DNA of 64,000 nt from Roseivirga spongicola (GTDB taxonomy: Bacteria > Bacteroidota > Bacteroidia > Cytophagales > Cyclobacteriaceae). The notes beneath the pieces are model-generated. The model had not been told where the DNA came from. It searched no databases and was given only the letters and a program-made list of their open reading frames with translations. The stretch covers positions 186,001-250,000 of the forward strand of contig NZ_LRPC01000028.1 of NCBI RefSeq assembly GCF_001592965.1, given 5' to 3'. A program made the translations under genes and the position numbers. Numbering within the stretch: position 1 is the first letter of the stretch; the number at the start of each line of letters is the position of its first letter. Of the stretch, positions 57,101-64,000 are shown in pieces.

Positions 57101-57388
57101 AAGGAGATGGAAGAACTTCAAGGGCTTATTGGCCGTGGAGGTAGAGGCTTCTTTGGTGGCGGAAGTGGCGATGGTCCAACTCCGTTGCAAACAGAGGTGT
57201 TCACGCTTTTAAGAGCCGTGAGTGGTTCTTACGATGCACCAGTGCAAGCTCAAAAAACTTCATTGAAGCAAATTGAAGACAGACGTAAAGAATTACAGCA
57301 GAAAATGGATGCTTGGTACGCTGAAAACTGGAGTGCATACCTTTCCGCTGTAAAAGATGTGAGCTTTGCTCCTATAGGTACTAATTAG
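54113..57388 (+). CDS. Secreted BNR/VPS10-type beta-propeller protein, copy 2 (Gly/Arg-rich insert)
   Basis: 1,091 residues, collinear with copy 1 and highly similar (SLKPRSIGPANMSGRVTSID vs SLKPRNIGPAGMSGRITSVD). Signal peptide in the region of MIFGFVVLAVSVTLNAQ, starting from ATG 54113. Blades include WKSESGGIAWEPIF, FKTTDGGETWKKIL and MTLDGGKNWTKQ. Between the propellers and the C-terminal beta domain it has a low-complexity insert (roughly residues 805-845; GQGGRGGQGRPGAAGGRARG) where copy 1 has only a short Lys-rich linker. Function unknown; separate terminators suggest the copies are independently regulated. Confidence 0.85.
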   Translation: MQRLEITAFRKISKMIFGFVVLAVSVTLNAQQVDFSKMESLKPRSIGPANMSGRVTSIDVVRTQPDVIYAGSASGGLWKSESGGIAWEPIFDNELPLSIGAVAVSQKNPDVVWVGTGEGNPRNSLTGGYGVYRSLDAGKTWELMGLEKTRNVHRIIIHPDDPNTVYIGAIGSPWGDHEERGVFKTTDGGETWKKILYVDKMTGVGDMVMDPANPNKILVNMWQHRREPWFFTSGGPSSGLYMTLDGGKNWTKQSAEKNGLPEGDLGRMGLAFATNNPNRVYALIEAKQNALYRSDDGGFNWEMINKNRDIGNRPFYYYDIYVDPKNENRVYSIFTNVHRSEDGGKSFENIIGRNLIHVDNHALYIHPDNPKYMLLGNDGGLAITRDMGKTWQFIENLPLGQFYHIEVDNEFPYNVYGGLQDNGTYTGPAYVLTNEGIRNDYFLPIGGGDGFDVVSDPDDSRYGYAMSQQGYVFRYDKVTGRSSYIRPTHEDPKVKLRFNWNAAIAQDPFDNSTIYFGSQFVHKSTDKGSNWKVISPDLTTNDTTKQQQDKSGGLTIDATGAENHTTILAIEPSPTEKGVIWAGTDDGNIQITRDGGTTWTNVGGNLKGVPAGSWVAQIKASRYNNGEAVAVINNYRRFDFKPYLLRTKNYGKTWEHLVDENDVFGYSLSFVQDPVEPNLMFYGTEHGLYITIDGAKTWSKFNNGYPSVSTMDMVIQERESDLVIGTFGRSIWILDDINPLRVLASKGQKEVMDASVTAIPAVTAYQVSTRSAHGPANPGNATFEGENRRNGIASIKFFAKKPETPQRPNREANANGAPVRGQFAEGQGGRGGQGRPGAAGGRARGPQAKIEIFNQAGELIKDFEIPVEDGLNVATWRFDENIPGQEDEPQGGNNRFRFGGSVPALPGTYKVKITVGGESDETTLEYKMDPREEYVMSNLIARRDFLRDISVINNEVTKMSGKISEDIESVDKVIKALEGKRGEEYNQLRTKSNDIKKEMEELQGLIGRGGRGFFGGGSGDGPTPLQTEVFTLLRAVSGSYDAPVQAQKTSLKQIEDRRKELQQKMDAWYAENWSAYLSAVKDVSFAPIGTN

Positions 57389-57413
57389 TGATTGAGAGTG
57401 TTGATTGATGATT

Positions 57414-57440
57414 AAAGAGGGGGTGCGTGCCCCTTTTTTT
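57414..57440 (+). terminator. Intrinsic terminator after propeller gene 2
   Basis: AAAGAGGGG-gtgcgtg-CCCC followed by seven T: a GC stem (57420-57423 with 57430-57433) extended by A-T and G-T pairs. Confidence 0.8.
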
Positions 57441-57511
57441 ATTGGTCGCAAAAGGAGTTAAAACTATGGACTTTAGTGCATTTCGCTTTAGCTTCTAAAA
57501 AGCCTCTTGGA

Positions 57512-57566
57512 ATTTACGATGTACTCCCCGATAGTGCTCGGGGTTTGATTGACGTCAATCGTAAAT
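57512..57566. repeat. Nested palindrome with a 12-bp perfect palindrome
   Basis: Outer arms ATTTACGAT (57512-57520) / ATCGTAAAT (57558-57566), inner arms CCCCGA (57526-57531) / TCGGGG (57538-57543), plus the perfect palindrome ATTGACGTCAAT (57548-57559). It can form a cruciform or RNA hairpin; role unknown. Confidence 0.65.
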
Positions 57567-57639
57567 CTAATCCCACAAACTTTCGGGACGTACATTTTCT
57601 AAGTCGGCCATTCAAAGCCACTTTCAGATGCTTCTAAAA

Positions 57640-58770
57640 CTATGGTGCTTTCAGTCCATATTGGTTTATTTATAGGAGTTTTTTGTCTCTTCCAATATTA
57701 TCGAGGAATCAATCCAGTTCAGTTTTTAGGTAGAAAACTCCTGATAATTCACCTATTTATAAACCCAGCAGAAGCCAATTCCCCTCCTGATTCAGGAGGG
57801 GGTAGGGGTGGTTTTTCTCCGGTCATAGCCTTCTCGCTTTTGTTGGTCTTGTGACCGACAAACCACTAACCAGTGCTCACCTGTGGTAAGTACTTTTCTT
57901 ACAGTCTTTGTTCATGTTGTAACCAACAAACCATTGAAATCAGCTAGTTGGAGACAACTTCTATGAGGGGTAAATTTTTGGGTGCATATAAAACCTGTCC
58001 CATTAGGGACAGAATTTAGGTAGCCATATAGATTGTGATATTTAGATGTGCCTTTAGGTACATCATATTTTGTACCTAAAGGCACAAAAGGGTTCGGTAT
58101 CATTCCAGTTCTACCAATATGTAGTCCCTAAAGGGACATGGGAATCAGTTTTTCTATGCCGTCAGATGGCTATCAGCAAGCTAGAGATCGGCCTAATTCC
58201 ATTACCTGTTGAGTATCGTATTTGATTTAACCATCTATAAACACAGAAGAAGCCAATTCCCCTCCTGATTCAGGAGGGGTTAGGGGTGGTGGTCGCTCCA
58301 GCCTTTGTCGGTCTTGTGACCAACAAACCATTGAAACGAACTCATTGAAGACAACTCCAACGAGGGGTAAAGAAATCTAAACTGTTGTTTTCATCCCGAG
58401 TTTACTGAGGGATCGACCCAGTTTAGTTTTATATAAAAAGCTTAAATAATTCAGAAGTCTATAAACCCAGCATAGGCTAATTCCCCTTCTGATTCAGGAA
58501 GAGTTAGTGGTGGTTTTTCTTCGAACCAGTTTCCACACTTAAGCTAGAAAATGTAGATTAGACAATTACTAAAATCTCATCATGGTACGAAGCAGACTAC
58601 TAACCGTTTTTGTATTACTTTTTTCCTTTCGACTTTCTCAGCTCAAGCCTTTGTTGATGACAATATCAACAAACATCAATACCCAGATAGCTCGTTTCGC
58701 CTTTGTTGGTCTTGTGACCAACAAACTATTGAAATTAGTTCGTTGGAGACAACTCCAACGAGGGCTAAAA
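57640..58770. repeat. Composite intergenic repeat region upstream of the GH3 gene
   Basis: The gap 57441-58581 has no believable gene. It is built from recurring modules: TATAAACCCAGCA (57759, 58236, 58461, variants), family A AATTCCCCTCCTGATTCAGG-AGGGG (57777-57811; 58255-58291; 58479-58513), family E two-hairpin units TTTGTTGGTC-TTGT-GACCAACAAA plus GTTGGAG-ACAA-CTCCAAC (57839-57862 first half only; 57907-57974; 58304-58371; 58702-58770), family D at 58047-58086 (perfect 16-bp stem), GTCCC-GGGAC hairpins (57995-58012; 58124-58137) and a family C unit at 58391-58418. Modules recur in the same order, so large composite units were duplicated and decayed. Confidence 0.7.
58582..58701 (+). pseudogene. 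Possible frameshifted signal-peptide remnant
   Basis: From ATG 58582 the frame reads MVRSRLLTVFVLLFS. After the six-T run at 58619-58624 the +1 frame reads STFSAQAFVDDNINKHQYP. One extra T would join them into a textbook Bacteroidota signal peptide (VLLFFLSTFSAQ) and the start of a mature protein, which is cut off by the repeat at 58702. No further homologous coding sequence is seen, so this looks like the dead 5' end of a secreted-protein gene. A sequencing error in the T-run would not rescue a long frame: it stops within the repeat-adjacent region at 58851. Confidence 0.35.
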
Positions 58771-58776
58771 TTATTG

Positions 58777-61410
58777 ATGCTTATTACACTATTTGCGTTC
58801 TCTCCAGCCTTGGCGCAGCAATACCCATATCAAAACGCTAAGCTTCCAGTAGAAGAACGGGTAAAAGACCTGCTTTCTCGCATGAGTCTGGAAGAAAAGG
58901 TGCGCCAGATGGATATGTATGACGGTGCCAAACTCAAGGAAAACGAAGCGCTGAAACGCTCTGCCGTAGAAACAACCTTTAGCGATGGTCTAGGTGTAGG
59001 CTCCATCCACGATCTCTACCCGAGAAATGCCAAAGACATTAACGATTTGCAGAAGTATGTAATTGAGCACAATCGCTGGGGCATTCCTGCCATCATTTTC
59101 TGTGAGTTTTTGCATGGCTATACAGGTGAAGGAAGTACAGCTTTCCCTATGAATATTGGCTTAGGTGCTACCTGGGATGCCGATTTAATGAAACGTGTGG
59201 GCGAAGTAATAGGCATGGAAGGCCGTGCGCATGGCGTGCACTTCGGTTTAGGTCCCAATTTGGATTTAGGACGCGAACCTCGTTGGGGTAGAATTGCAGA
59301 AACCTTGGGTGAAGACACGCATTTGTCAGCTACTTTAGGAACGGCATTGGTTCAGGGAATTCAAGGGGATGACCTCACTAAAAACACAGCCATGGTGGCT
59401 GAACCAAAGCACTTTGCAGTGCATGGTTCACCAGAAGCTGGAGGAAACTCAGGCCCGATTCTCTATGGTGAAAGATCGGTAAGGACAGACTTTTTGCCGG
59501 TTTTCCGAAAAGCTTTTCAGGAAGGTGGCGCCTTGGGAACCATGGCCGCTTATTCGGAGATCGATGGAGTGCCAATGGCTTCCAACCAGCATTTGCTGAC
59601 GGAGATTTTACGTAACGAATGGGGCTTTAAAGGCATTGTGGTTTCCGATCTTGGTGCTATCAAGTTTTTGCAGACTAGTCACCGATCTACTGCTTCGCCT
59701 AGAGAGTCTATCAAAGCGGCAATTTCTGCTGGTATCGATATGCAGTTCTATGATTTCCCGAACAAGCAATATCAAGAAACCATTATCGATTTGGTAAAGT
59801 CTGGTGAAATGGATGTGGCTCATGTAGATAGAGCTGCATCGGGTGTATTGCGACTGAAGTTTATGCTCGGCCTGTTCGAGAATCCATATACCGCGCAGGC
59901 TTTGATCGATGACAGACATCATTCTGAAGGTAATCAGCAGGTGGCTTTGGAAGCTGCGCTGAAGTCGATGGTGTTGCTGAAGAATGAAGATAATTTGCTG
60001 CCGCTGAACAAAGGAATGAAGAAAGTGGCGGTGCTAGGGCCGTTGGCCAATGAGTCAGTTTTAGGTGGCTATTCTGTAAAAGGAGCTAAAGCCATCACGG
60101 TATTTGACGGAGTAAAGCAGTATTTGGGAAGTACGGCTACTGTTCAATACGAAGTAGGAATTCCTCTGATCTACAAAGGGCAAACAGTGCCTTCGGCCAA
60201 TCTTCTGACTCCTGATAAATCTAAGAAAGGACTGAAAGCTACCTTCTTCAATAATCGTGATTTAGAAGGTGAGCCAGTGCTCACCAGAATCGATGAGCAA
60301 GTTGGTTTTGAATGGGAAGAATCTCCCGGTGAAGGAGTGAATGCTGACCATTTCTCCATTCGTTGGGAAGGTTGGTTGGTGCCTGATACTGACTTTGAAG
60401 GTTGGGTTGGGGTCAGTTCTGATGATGGCGTACGACTGGAAGTAGACGGCCAAATGGTGATCGACAACTGGCGCAAAGGAGCCACCAATATTGAAACCGC
60501 ACCTATGAGCTTTAAGGCAGGTCAGGAATACAAAATTGTGCTCGATATGTGGGAGGGAGGATATGGAGCTAAGGCTTTCCTACTTTGGAACAAGGAAAAG
60601 CCCGACTATTCTAAAGCCGTTAATCTGGCGAAATCCTCAGAAGTTGCCATTGTGGTGTTGGGTGAAACCCCTGAGTTGGTAGAGGAAAACAAGGATGTTT
60701 CTAGTCTAGATTTATACGGACTGCAAGAAGACTTTCTTAATGAGATCTTGGCTACAGGTACGCCTGTGGTTGCTGTGGTTTACAATGGCCGACCGCTAAG
60801 CATTACCGGACTGCAGCAAAAAGTGCCTGCTATTCTGGAAGCGTGGTTTCCGGGAGAAAAGGGTGGAATGGCTGTAGCTCAGACCTTATTCGGAGACGCT
60901 AACCCAAGTGGAAAGCTACCAGTGACTTTCCCTAGAAATGTTGGTCAGTTGCCGATGTATTACAGCTCCAAACCAACCCGTAACCACCGCTATGTCGATG
61001 AGAAAATTACTTCGCTCTATCCATTTGGCTATGGCTTAAGCTACACCACTTTTGAATACAAAAACTTGAAGATAGAAACTGTAGGTGATGCGCAAGTGAC
61101 GGTTACCGTAGAACTCACTAACACTGGAGATCGTGCCGGAGAAGAAGTAGCTCAGCTTTATGTAACGGATGTTTATAGCTCAGTAACCACAGCTGTTAAA
61201 TCACTCAAAGCCTTTGAGCGCGTGGCCCTACAGCCGGGAGAATCTAAGCTCATTACTTTTCAGTTACAGCCAGAAGACCTCGCCCTTTGGAACCGTGAAA
61301 TGAAAAGGGTAGTAGAAGCTGGCCAGTTTAGAGTGCAAGTTGGTGGCAACTCAGCAGAAGGTTTAAGAGAGAGTTTTGAAGTGAAGGAAGAGATTCAGCT
61401 AGGAAATTAG
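58777..61410 (+). CDS. GH3 beta-glucosidase-type glycoside hydrolase with PA14 domain
   Basis: 877 residues from ATG 58777 (MLITLFAFSPALAQQ). The frame is open to 58582, but those codons read through a family E repeat and a signal-peptide remnant. A TTG at 58729 would add a basic n-region (KLVRWRQLQRGLKLL), encoded by the repeat, and may be the true start. Domains: GH3 N-domain (nucleophile D291 in IVVSDLGAI), GH3 C-domain, inserted PA14 (~486-606; GLKATFFNNRD ... AKAFLLWN) and a fibronectin-III-like end. It hydrolyses terminal beta-linked sugars of oligosaccharides in the periplasm or outside; followed by a fucosidase gene. Confidence 0.9.
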   Translation: MLITLFAFSPALAQQYPYQNAKLPVEERVKDLLSRMSLEEKVRQMDMYDGAKLKENEALKRSAVETTFSDGLGVGSIHDLYPRNAKDINDLQKYVIEHNRWGIPAIIFCEFLHGYTGEGSTAFPMNIGLGATWDADLMKRVGEVIGMEGRAHGVHFGLGPNLDLGREPRWGRIAETLGEDTHLSATLGTALVQGIQGDDLTKNTAMVAEPKHFAVHGSPEAGGNSGPILYGERSVRTDFLPVFRKAFQEGGALGTMAAYSEIDGVPMASNQHLLTEILRNEWGFKGIVVSDLGAIKFLQTSHRSTASPRESIKAAISAGIDMQFYDFPNKQYQETIIDLVKSGEMDVAHVDRAASGVLRLKFMLGLFENPYTAQALIDDRHHSEGNQQVALEAALKSMVLLKNEDNLLPLNKGMKKVAVLGPLANESVLGGYSVKGAKAITVFDGVKQYLGSTATVQYEVGIPLIYKGQTVPSANLLTPDKSKKGLKATFFNNRDLEGEPVLTRIDEQVGFEWEESPGEGVNADHFSIRWEGWLVPDTDFEGWVGVSSDDGVRLEVDGQMVIDNWRKGATNIETAPMSFKAGQEYKIVLDMWEGGYGAKAFLLWNKEKPDYSKAVNLAKSSEVAIVVLGETPELVEENKDVSSLDLYGLQEDFLNEILATGTPVVAVVYNGRPLSITGLQQKVPAILEAWFPGEKGGMAVAQTLFGDANPSGKLPVTFPRNVGQLPMYYSSKPTRNHRYVDEKITSLYPFGYGLSYTTFEYKNLKIETVGDAQVTVTVELTNTGDRAGEEVAQLYVTDVYSSVTTAVKSLKAFERVALQPGESKLITFQLQPEDLALWNREMKRVVEAGQFRVQVGGNSAEGLRESFEVKEEIQLGN

Positions 61411-61428
61411 AAGTCTTCCTTTTTTTTG
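61401..61428 (+). terminator. Terminator overlapping the GH3 stop codon
   Basis: AGGAA (61401-61405) pairs with TTCCT (61416-61420), followed by T7. The TAG stop (61408-61410) lies in the loop. Weak stem but a long T-run. Confidence 0.45.
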
Positions 61429-61430
61429 CT

Positions 61431-61456
61431 GTCATTCCCGCGTAGGCGGGAATCTC
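61431..61456. repeat. GTCATTCCCGCG REP-like palindrome (family B)
   Basis: TTCCCGC-gta-GGCGGGAA (61435-61452) within GTCATTCCCGCGTAGGCG-GGAATCTC. Inverted copy at 22794-22817 and a related core at 19284-19304. Downstream, two more hairpins follow: GTCTTCC...GGAAGAC (near 61488-61509) and CCGTCC...GGACGG (near 61559-61592). Confidence 0.7.
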
Positions 61457-61667
61457 CCAAGGATGGCACCGAAGCCCCCATCTCCTGTCTTCCCCCATAG
61501 GAGGAAGACGGTACTGTGTGCATCTAAGAGCAGTATCGTTTAATTCTAGCGGAATATGCCGTCCCTCTCTCCCGAGGCTTTAGGAGGACGGAGATGGATA
61601 TTTCATGGTCAATTTTCGGTCACATTTCCGCTTTAGTACTATATTCAAGGCTCAAGCCGAAACTAAA

Positions 61668-63131
61668 ATGAAAAACTACTTCCTTGCCCTAATTCTCCTT
61701 GTTACCGTATTTTCGTGTCAGGAGCCTGCAAGTCCGCCTGCTGCGGTAGAGCCACTACCTTCGCCTGAGCAACTGGCTTGGCAAGAATTGGAGTATTACG
61801 CTTTTGTACACTTCAACATGAATACCTTCACCGATATGGAGTGGGGCTATGGCGATGAACCTGCAAGTAGTTTCAACCCAACAGAATTGGATACACGCCA
61901 ATGGGCGAGAGTGGCCAAAGAGGCCGGAATGAAGGGCATAATCCTTACAGCCAAGCATCACGATGGTTTCTCCTTATGGCCAACGGCTTATTCGGAGCAT
62001 TCCGTGAAGAACAGTCCTTGGAAAGATGGTCAAGGCGATGTGGTGGCCGAATTGGCCGAAGCTTGCAAAGAATACGGTTTGAAAATGGGGATTTACCTTT
62101 CTCCATGGGACAGAAACCATGCGCAGTATGGCAACCCTGAATATGTGACCTACTACAGAAATCAGGTGAAGGAATTGCTCACCAACTATGGTGATATCTT
62201 CGAGTTTTGGGTAGATGGAGCCAATGGTGGTGATGGCTACTATGGAGGGGCTAACGAAACCCGAAATGTAGATAGAACTACTTATTACGACTGGGATAGC
62301 ACTTTTGCCTTGGTAAAGTCGCTTCAGCCAGAGATCATCATTTTCAGTGATGGTGGCCCAGGAACCCGTTGGGTGGGCAACGAAAACGGATTTGCCGGAG
62401 AAACCAATTGGTCGAGCTTTAGAGCAGAGCAATTTGCTCCGGGAGTTGGCCCGTATCAAGAGTCACAATTCGGTCATGAAGATGGAACCTATTGGGTGCC
62501 AGCAGAGGCCGATGTTTCTATTCGTCCGGGATGGTATTACCATGAGGCTGAGGATGACAAAGTGAAGAGTTTGAGCCACCTGCTCGACATCTATTACAAG
62601 TCGGTGGGAAGAAACGCTAACCTGCTGCTCAACCTTCCAGTTGACAGAAGAGGCTTAGTGCATGAAAATGATGTTGCCGTTCTAATGGAATTCAGAAAGG
62701 TTCTGGACGAAACCTTCGATGATAATTTGGCTGTTCAAGCGAAGGCTACAGCCAGTACGGAAAGAGGGAAAGGCTTTGAAGCAACTCAAGCTATAGATAG
62801 TTCAACAGAAACCTATTGGTCAACTCCTGATGGAGAGATTCAATCTACTTTGACTATAGATTTTGATGAGGCCATCACTTTCAATCGCCTGATGCTGCAA
62901 GAGTATATTGCGCTTGGTCAAAGAGTTAAGGCTTTTGAAGTTTGGGCGAAAGAAGGAGAGGGGTACGTAAAGGTAGATACTCAAACCACAATCGGCTATA
63001 AGAGAATCCTCAGATTGGATGATATCACCACTAGCTCGATTCAAATCCGAATCCTCGATGCCAAGGCCGTTCCAACCATTTCGAATCTTGGGGTTTACTT
63101 GGCAGAGAGTGAGCCGGCTGTTGCTGAATAA
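61668..63131 (+). CDS. GH29 alpha-L-fucosidase lipoprotein
   Basis: 487 residues from ATG 61668, which starts a lipoprotein signal (MKNYFLALILLVTVFSC, lipobox FSCQ); a longer frame from 61605 would spoil it. GH29 motifs: EYYAFVHFNMNTFTDMEWG, GIILTAKHHDGFSLWPT, and the nucleophile D183 in FEFWVDGANGG. The C-terminal ~130 residues form an F5/8-type carbohydrate-binding domain (TASTERGKGFEATQAIDSS, TYWSTPDGEIQSTLTIDF). It removes alpha-L-fucose from glycans at the cell surface. With the preceding GH3 gene it suggests use of fucose-bearing polysaccharides, though no SusCD pair is present. Confidence 0.93.
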   Translation: MKNYFLALILLVTVFSCQEPASPPAAVEPLPSPEQLAWQELEYYAFVHFNMNTFTDMEWGYGDEPASSFNPTELDTRQWARVAKEAGMKGIILTAKHHDGFSLWPTAYSEHSVKNSPWKDGQGDVVAELAEACKEYGLKMGIYLSPWDRNHAQYGNPEYVTYYRNQVKELLTNYGDIFEFWVDGANGGDGYYGGANETRNVDRTTYYDWDSTFALVKSLQPEIIIFSDGGPGTRWVGNENGFAGETNWSSFRAEQFAPGVGPYQESQFGHEDGTYWVPAEADVSIRPGWYYHEAEDDKVKSLSHLLDIYYKSVGRNANLLLNLPVDRRGLVHENDVAVLMEFRKVLDETFDDNLAVQAKATASTERGKGFEATQAIDSSTETYWSTPDGEIQSTLTIDFDEAITFNRLMLQEYIALGQRVKAFEVWAKEGEGYVKVDTQTTIGYKRILRLDDITTSSIQIRILDAKAVPTISNLGVYLAESEPAVAE

Positions 63132-63186
63132 CCCGGAGATTCTTCGCTCCGCTCTGAATGGCGGTTACAGATGCATTTCCGTCTAA

Positions 63187-63268
63187 GTCATTCTGAACGC
63201 AGAGAAGAATCTTATCCACAAGCAAAGACTTGCAAGGCCTGATAAGATGCTTCGTACCTCAGTATGAC
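63187..63268. repeat. Inverted pair of GTCATTCTGA repeats (family C)
   Basis: GTCATTCTGAACGCAGAG...ATCTTATC (63187-63216) faces its partial complement GATAAGATGCTTCG...AGTATGAC (63241-63268) around a 24-base centre. A third unit (63134-63163, reversed) lies just after the fucosidase stop. The rest of 63132-63366 has CCCTAAAGGGG-type words and no gene. Confidence 0.65.
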
Positions 63269-63366
63269 CCCTAAATCCCCTAAAGGGGACTTTAGCTTTA
63301 TCAGTTCGAAATCTTCATTCTTTCACCCTTTAGGGCAGGGGTAGAATCTTCAATTGAAAACTAGGC

Positions 63367-64000
63367 CTAAACCACCTCAGCCAATTCTTCATAATTCTTA
63401 CTAATCTTATCAGCTATAGCATCCCACAGGGCAATGCGCACGCGAAGGGCATCTTTAGCAATTTCGACTACTTCATTCCACTTTTGTTCTTCATCACCGC
63501 AGAGTTCTGCAATCATTTTAAGCGCTAGTGGGCCATGGTCGCCACCATCGAGCTCAATATGTCTTTTCAGGTAGTAAGTCAACTTACTGTATGAAGCAGC
63601 TTCGTCTTTTTCTTCAGCCGCTTTCACAATTTCGAAGAACATATCTGGGATCAAATCTTCTCTGCCAAAGGTAAATGCAGAAGCAATCAGGTGTGGTTTT
63701 CCGCTTTCAATTACATCGAAGGTAAATCGGAGAAAGCGAACCACCGCATCGTTCATCTTTAGCTTTTCTTGGATTTCAGCTAGGTTGTTGCCTGAACGTA
63801 CAAACTCAATGAATTGTGAAATCTTTAAAGTGCTAGCACCCACCTGATCCATCGCATCGAGATACATCTCAAAGTGGCTCATGTAGTTACCATCTTCGTC
63901 CACATCGCTTTCTTCTTCTAATACGATTTCATTGATAAAGCGGGTCAAAGACGGATTATACTTAGGAGTCCATGGAATGGTAGTTCCTGTAAGTTCAACT
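63367..64000 (-). CDS. DUF3050 family protein, 5' end beyond window
   Basis: The frame is open to the right edge (about 210 codons visible), reading TIPWTPKYNPSLTRF before the FINEIVLEEESDVDEDGNY motif, so the true start lies outside. The family has a haem-oxygenase-like all-helical fold with HFEMYLDAMDQVG, FTFDVIESGKPHLIASAF and KRHIELDGGDHGP. Conserved acids and histidines (E...H...HIELDGGDH) suggest a metal site, as in iron-dependent relatives. Function not assigned. Confidence 0.8.
   Translation of the reverse strand, partial: VELTGTTIPWTPKYNPSLTRFINEIVLEEESDVDEDGNYMSHFEMYLDAMDQVGASTLKISQFIEFVRSGNNLAEIQEKLKMNDAVVRFLRFTFDVIESGKPHLIASAFTFGREDLIPDMFFEIVKAAEEKDEAASYSKLTYYLKRHIELDGGDHGPLALKMIAELCGDEEQKWNEVVEIAKDALRVRIALWDAIADKISKNYEELAEVV

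Noticed and set aside
57642-57854. A 70-codon plus-strand frame upstream of the GH3 gene
   Set aside because: It runs through family A and E repeats and matches no protein type; the hydrophobic stretch is chance.
57640-58770. A CRISPR-like array
   Set aside because: The repeats are 68 bases, palindromic, unevenly spaced and mixed with other families; no cas gene lies nearby.
61974-62459. A 161-codon minus-strand frame
   Set aside because: It lies antisense within the well-supported alpha-L-fucosidase gene and has no recognisable domain.

Overview
The window looks like the chromosome of a free-living, probably marine, Bacteroidota bacterium of the Cytophagales type (Roseivirga/Fulvivirga-like). 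The evidence is two giant secreted proteins that end in the type IX secretion (gliding-motility) C-terminal domain, SprB-type repeats, a TonB-dependent receptor, signal peptides ending in A-Q, almost no Shine-Dalgarno sequences, a TAnnTTTG-type -7 box, and moderately AT-rich sequence. The species call is inference. No rRNA, tRNA, CRISPR array, prophage or intact transposase gene was seen.

Layout. 1-9.7 kb: the 5' part of an S9 peptidase gene, two response regulators placed stop-to-stop, an arginase-family hydrolase with an FAD oxidoreductase, a thioredoxin-like secreted protein, a CoA-binding protein and gyrB. 9.8-15.2 kb: a tightly packed minus-strand operon (SatD-like regulator, DUF3307 membrane protein, DUF7009-like protein, fdhD, FdhF/YdeP-type molybdoenzyme, mobA). 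In front of it lies a very regular array of five alternating CTATA/TATAG half-sites. fhs (formate-THF ligase) and a MATE exporter follow upstream, so formate and molybdenum cofactor chemistry is the theme here. 18.5-26 kb: mostly housekeeping genes: glutaryl-CoA dehydrogenase divergent from tryptophan 2,3-dioxygenase, cyclophilin, two hotdog-fold proteins, DNA polymerase IV and a deoxynucleoside kinase. 26-35.8 kb: TonB receptor, YheT-like hydrolase, an aldehyde dehydrogenase/DUF779 pair with a divergent AraC regulator, a secreted EEP-family hydrolase, L-2-hydroxyglutarate oxidase and a DUF3127 protein with an SSB-like acidic tip.

36-42.4 kb: two tandem paralogous ~1,045-residue T9SS cargo proteins (IgGFc-binding-like N-terminus, PKD, SprB repeats, CHU_C-type C-terminus). 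42.4-48.8 kb: an AddAB-like helicase/nuclease pair separated by a block of palindromic repeats that is nevertheless one open frame overlapping both genes. 49-57.4 kb: a serine hydrolase and two paralogous secreted BNR/VPS10-type beta-propeller proteins, each with its own terminator. 57.4-58.8 kb: a dense composite repeat region that runs up to, and possibly into, the signal-peptide region of a GH3 beta-glucosidase. A GH29 alpha-L-fucosidase lipoprotein and the truncated end of a DUF3050 gene close the window.

The most interesting items are the SatD-led formate operon with its half-site array, the repeat-made open frame joining the AddA- and AddB-like genes, the frameshifted signal-peptide remnant next to the GH3 gene, and the several families of palindromic intergenic repeats.
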